64,000 nt of DNA, taken from positions 1 through 64,000 of the IMG/VR virus record IMGVR_UViG_3300040751_004835; one strand, given 5' to 3'. Position numbers and translations under genes: made by a program. Below, piece after piece: positions 62,995 through 64,000 of the stretch. Position 1 is the first letter of the stretch. The number at the start of each line of letters is the position of its first letter. Source of the DNA: a virus. The notes beneath the pieces are model-generated. The model was given only the letters and a program-made list of their open reading frames with translations. It made no database searches and had not been told where the DNA came from.

Positions 62995-64000
62995 ATGTAC
63001 GTAACTAAGAGAGACGGATCCAAAGAAGCGGTTAGATTCGATAAGATTTCTAATCGTGTAAAAAAGATGACTTATGGCCTGAACAACGACTTTGTTGATT
63101 GGATGGGCATTTCACAAAAAGTAATCGCGGGAATTTATGATGGAATTTCGACCGGGGAGTTAGATAATCTAGCTGCTGAAACCTCAGCATCACTTATTCC
63201 AAGTCACCCAGACCATTCAATTTTGGCAGCAAGAATTGCTATTTCTAGATTGCATAAGTCTACAAAGAAGAAATTTTCTGAAACGATTGAGGATTTATAT
63301 TCCTACATCGACCCAGAAACTAATAAGCCTGCAGGTCTTATTGGTGATGAAACCTACGAGGTAATAATGAAGAATAAGAAAAAATTTGATTCTGCCATTA
63401 TACATGATAGGGATTTCAACTTCGAATACTTTGGATTCAAAACGCTTGAAAAAAGTTACCTCCTTAAAATGCATGGAATGCCAGCAGAAACCCCACAACA
63501 TATGTACATGCGTGTTGCGGTAGGTATCTGGGGAGATGATATTAAAAATGCTCTCAAAACATATGAGCTTCTCTCAACTCATATGATGACACATGCAACT
63601 CCAACGCTATTTAATTCCGGTACTAAAAAACCACAGCTATCTTCCTGTTTCCTTTTAACTATGCAGGAAGATTCTATTCCTGGAATCTACAAGACTCTTT
63701 CTGATGTTGCTATGATTTCTCAGAATGCTGGTGGTATTGGTCTTGCTATCCACAACGTAAGATCAACCGGTTCTTATATCAGAGGTACAAACGGTAAATC
63801 AAACGGTATTGTACCTATGCTTAAAGTATTCAACGAAACTGCAAGATATGTTGACCAAGGTGGCGGTAAAAGAAAAGGATCTTTTGCTATCTACTTAGAG
63901 CCATGGCACGCTGATGTTGAAGATTTCTTAGATCTAAGAAAGAACACAGGTAAGGAAGAAAGAAGAGCTAGAGACCTGTTCCTTGCTCTTTGGGTTTCTG
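62995..64000 (+). CDS. nrdA: Ribonucleotide reductase class I large subunit NrdA, 3' end outside window
   Basis: About 335 codons are seen before the window ends. An N-terminal ATP-cone-like region begins [17 protein letters not shown]. The barrel has [20 protein letters not shown], whose Cys is the redox-active site, then [20 protein letters not shown] and [20 protein letters not shown]. The start ATG follows the NrdB stop by 16 nt. Confidence 0.95.
   Translation, partial: MYVTKRDGSKEAVRFDKISNRVKKMTYGLNNDFVDWMGISQKVIAGIYDGISTGELDNLAAETSASLIPSHPDHSILAARIAISRLHKSTKKKFSETIEDLYSYIDPETNKPAGLIGDETYEVIMKNKKKFDSAIIHDRDFNFEYFGFKTLEKSYLLKMHGMPAETPQHMYMRVAVGIWGDDIKNALKTYELLSTHMMTHATPTLFNSGTKKPQLSSCFLLTMQEDSIPGIYKTLSDVAMISQNAGGIGLAIHNVRSTGSYIRGTNGKSNGIVPMLKVFNETARYVDQGGGKRKGSFAIYLEPWHADVEDFLDLRKNTGKEERRARDLFLALWVS

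Overview
The window looks like part of a large tailed-phage genome: a T4-like, contractile-tail virus whose host is most likely a member of the Bacteroidota. The T4-like evidence is a baseplate set (gp5-type OB-fold spike, gp25, gp6/baseplate-J) followed by T4-type replication and recombination genes (gp32-like SSB, DnaG/gp61-like primase, UvsY-like mediator, UvsW-like helicase, family B polymerase, NrdA/NrdB, dUTPase). The host clues are a 58-aa protein of the Bacteroidota histone H1-like type, a DUF4494-like protein, PKD and two-component-type propeller repeats in virion proteins, a spanin-like protein of the kind seen in Bacteroidota phages, a phage ribosomal protein S1 homologue, and A/T-rich rather than Shine-Dalgarno leaders before most starts. 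The DNA is AT-rich, genes are tightly packed with many 1-4 nt overlaps, no tRNA or CRISPR was seen, and no gene-free stretch exceeds 300 bases.

Layout. (1) 1-20.9 kb, + strand: baseplate and tail-tip genes, with an S1-domain protein and an amidoligase embedded among them. (2) 20.9-22.3 kb, - strand: phoH and a glycosyltransferase. (3) 22.3-41.9 kb, + strand: very large virion proteins, two collagen-like fibres, a spanin-like membrane protein and a tail-tube-like protein. (4) 41.9-46.4 kb: a small putative internal protein, a terminator, then an operon of RuvC-like resolvase, sugar nucleotidyltransferase, cupin, RuBisCO-like protein, GDPD-like phosphodiesterase and glycosyltransferase. (5) 46.4-50.7 kb: SSB, primase, UvsY-like, UvsW-like. 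(6) 50.7-59.9 kb: accessory region with candidate encapsidated proteins, a nucleotidyltransferase, a ligase-NMN adenylyltransferase fusion, an H1-like protein, small conserved proteins, Hsp20, an MBD4-like DNA glycosylase, and on the - strand an amidase endolysin. (7) 60.0-64.0 kb: the N-terminal half of a split DNA polymerase, dUTPase, NrdB and the start of NrdA.

How the genes fit together. The element GATATATA, often TTGATATATA, recurs 6-52 nt upstream of transcription-unit starts on both strands and is probably the phage promoter -10 element; it also helps choose start codons. The most unusual content is the RuBisCO-like protein inside a glycan-type cassette. It keeps the carbamylated-lysine metal triad but has lost the residues needed for carboxylation, so it is probably a sugar-phosphate enzyme making or altering a surface glycan. 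A second theme is a set of proteins with short N-terminal peptides of the kind F-x-x-F-(L)-x-E, resembling T4 capsid-targeting sequences, which suggests a suite of proteins packaged with the DNA and injected.
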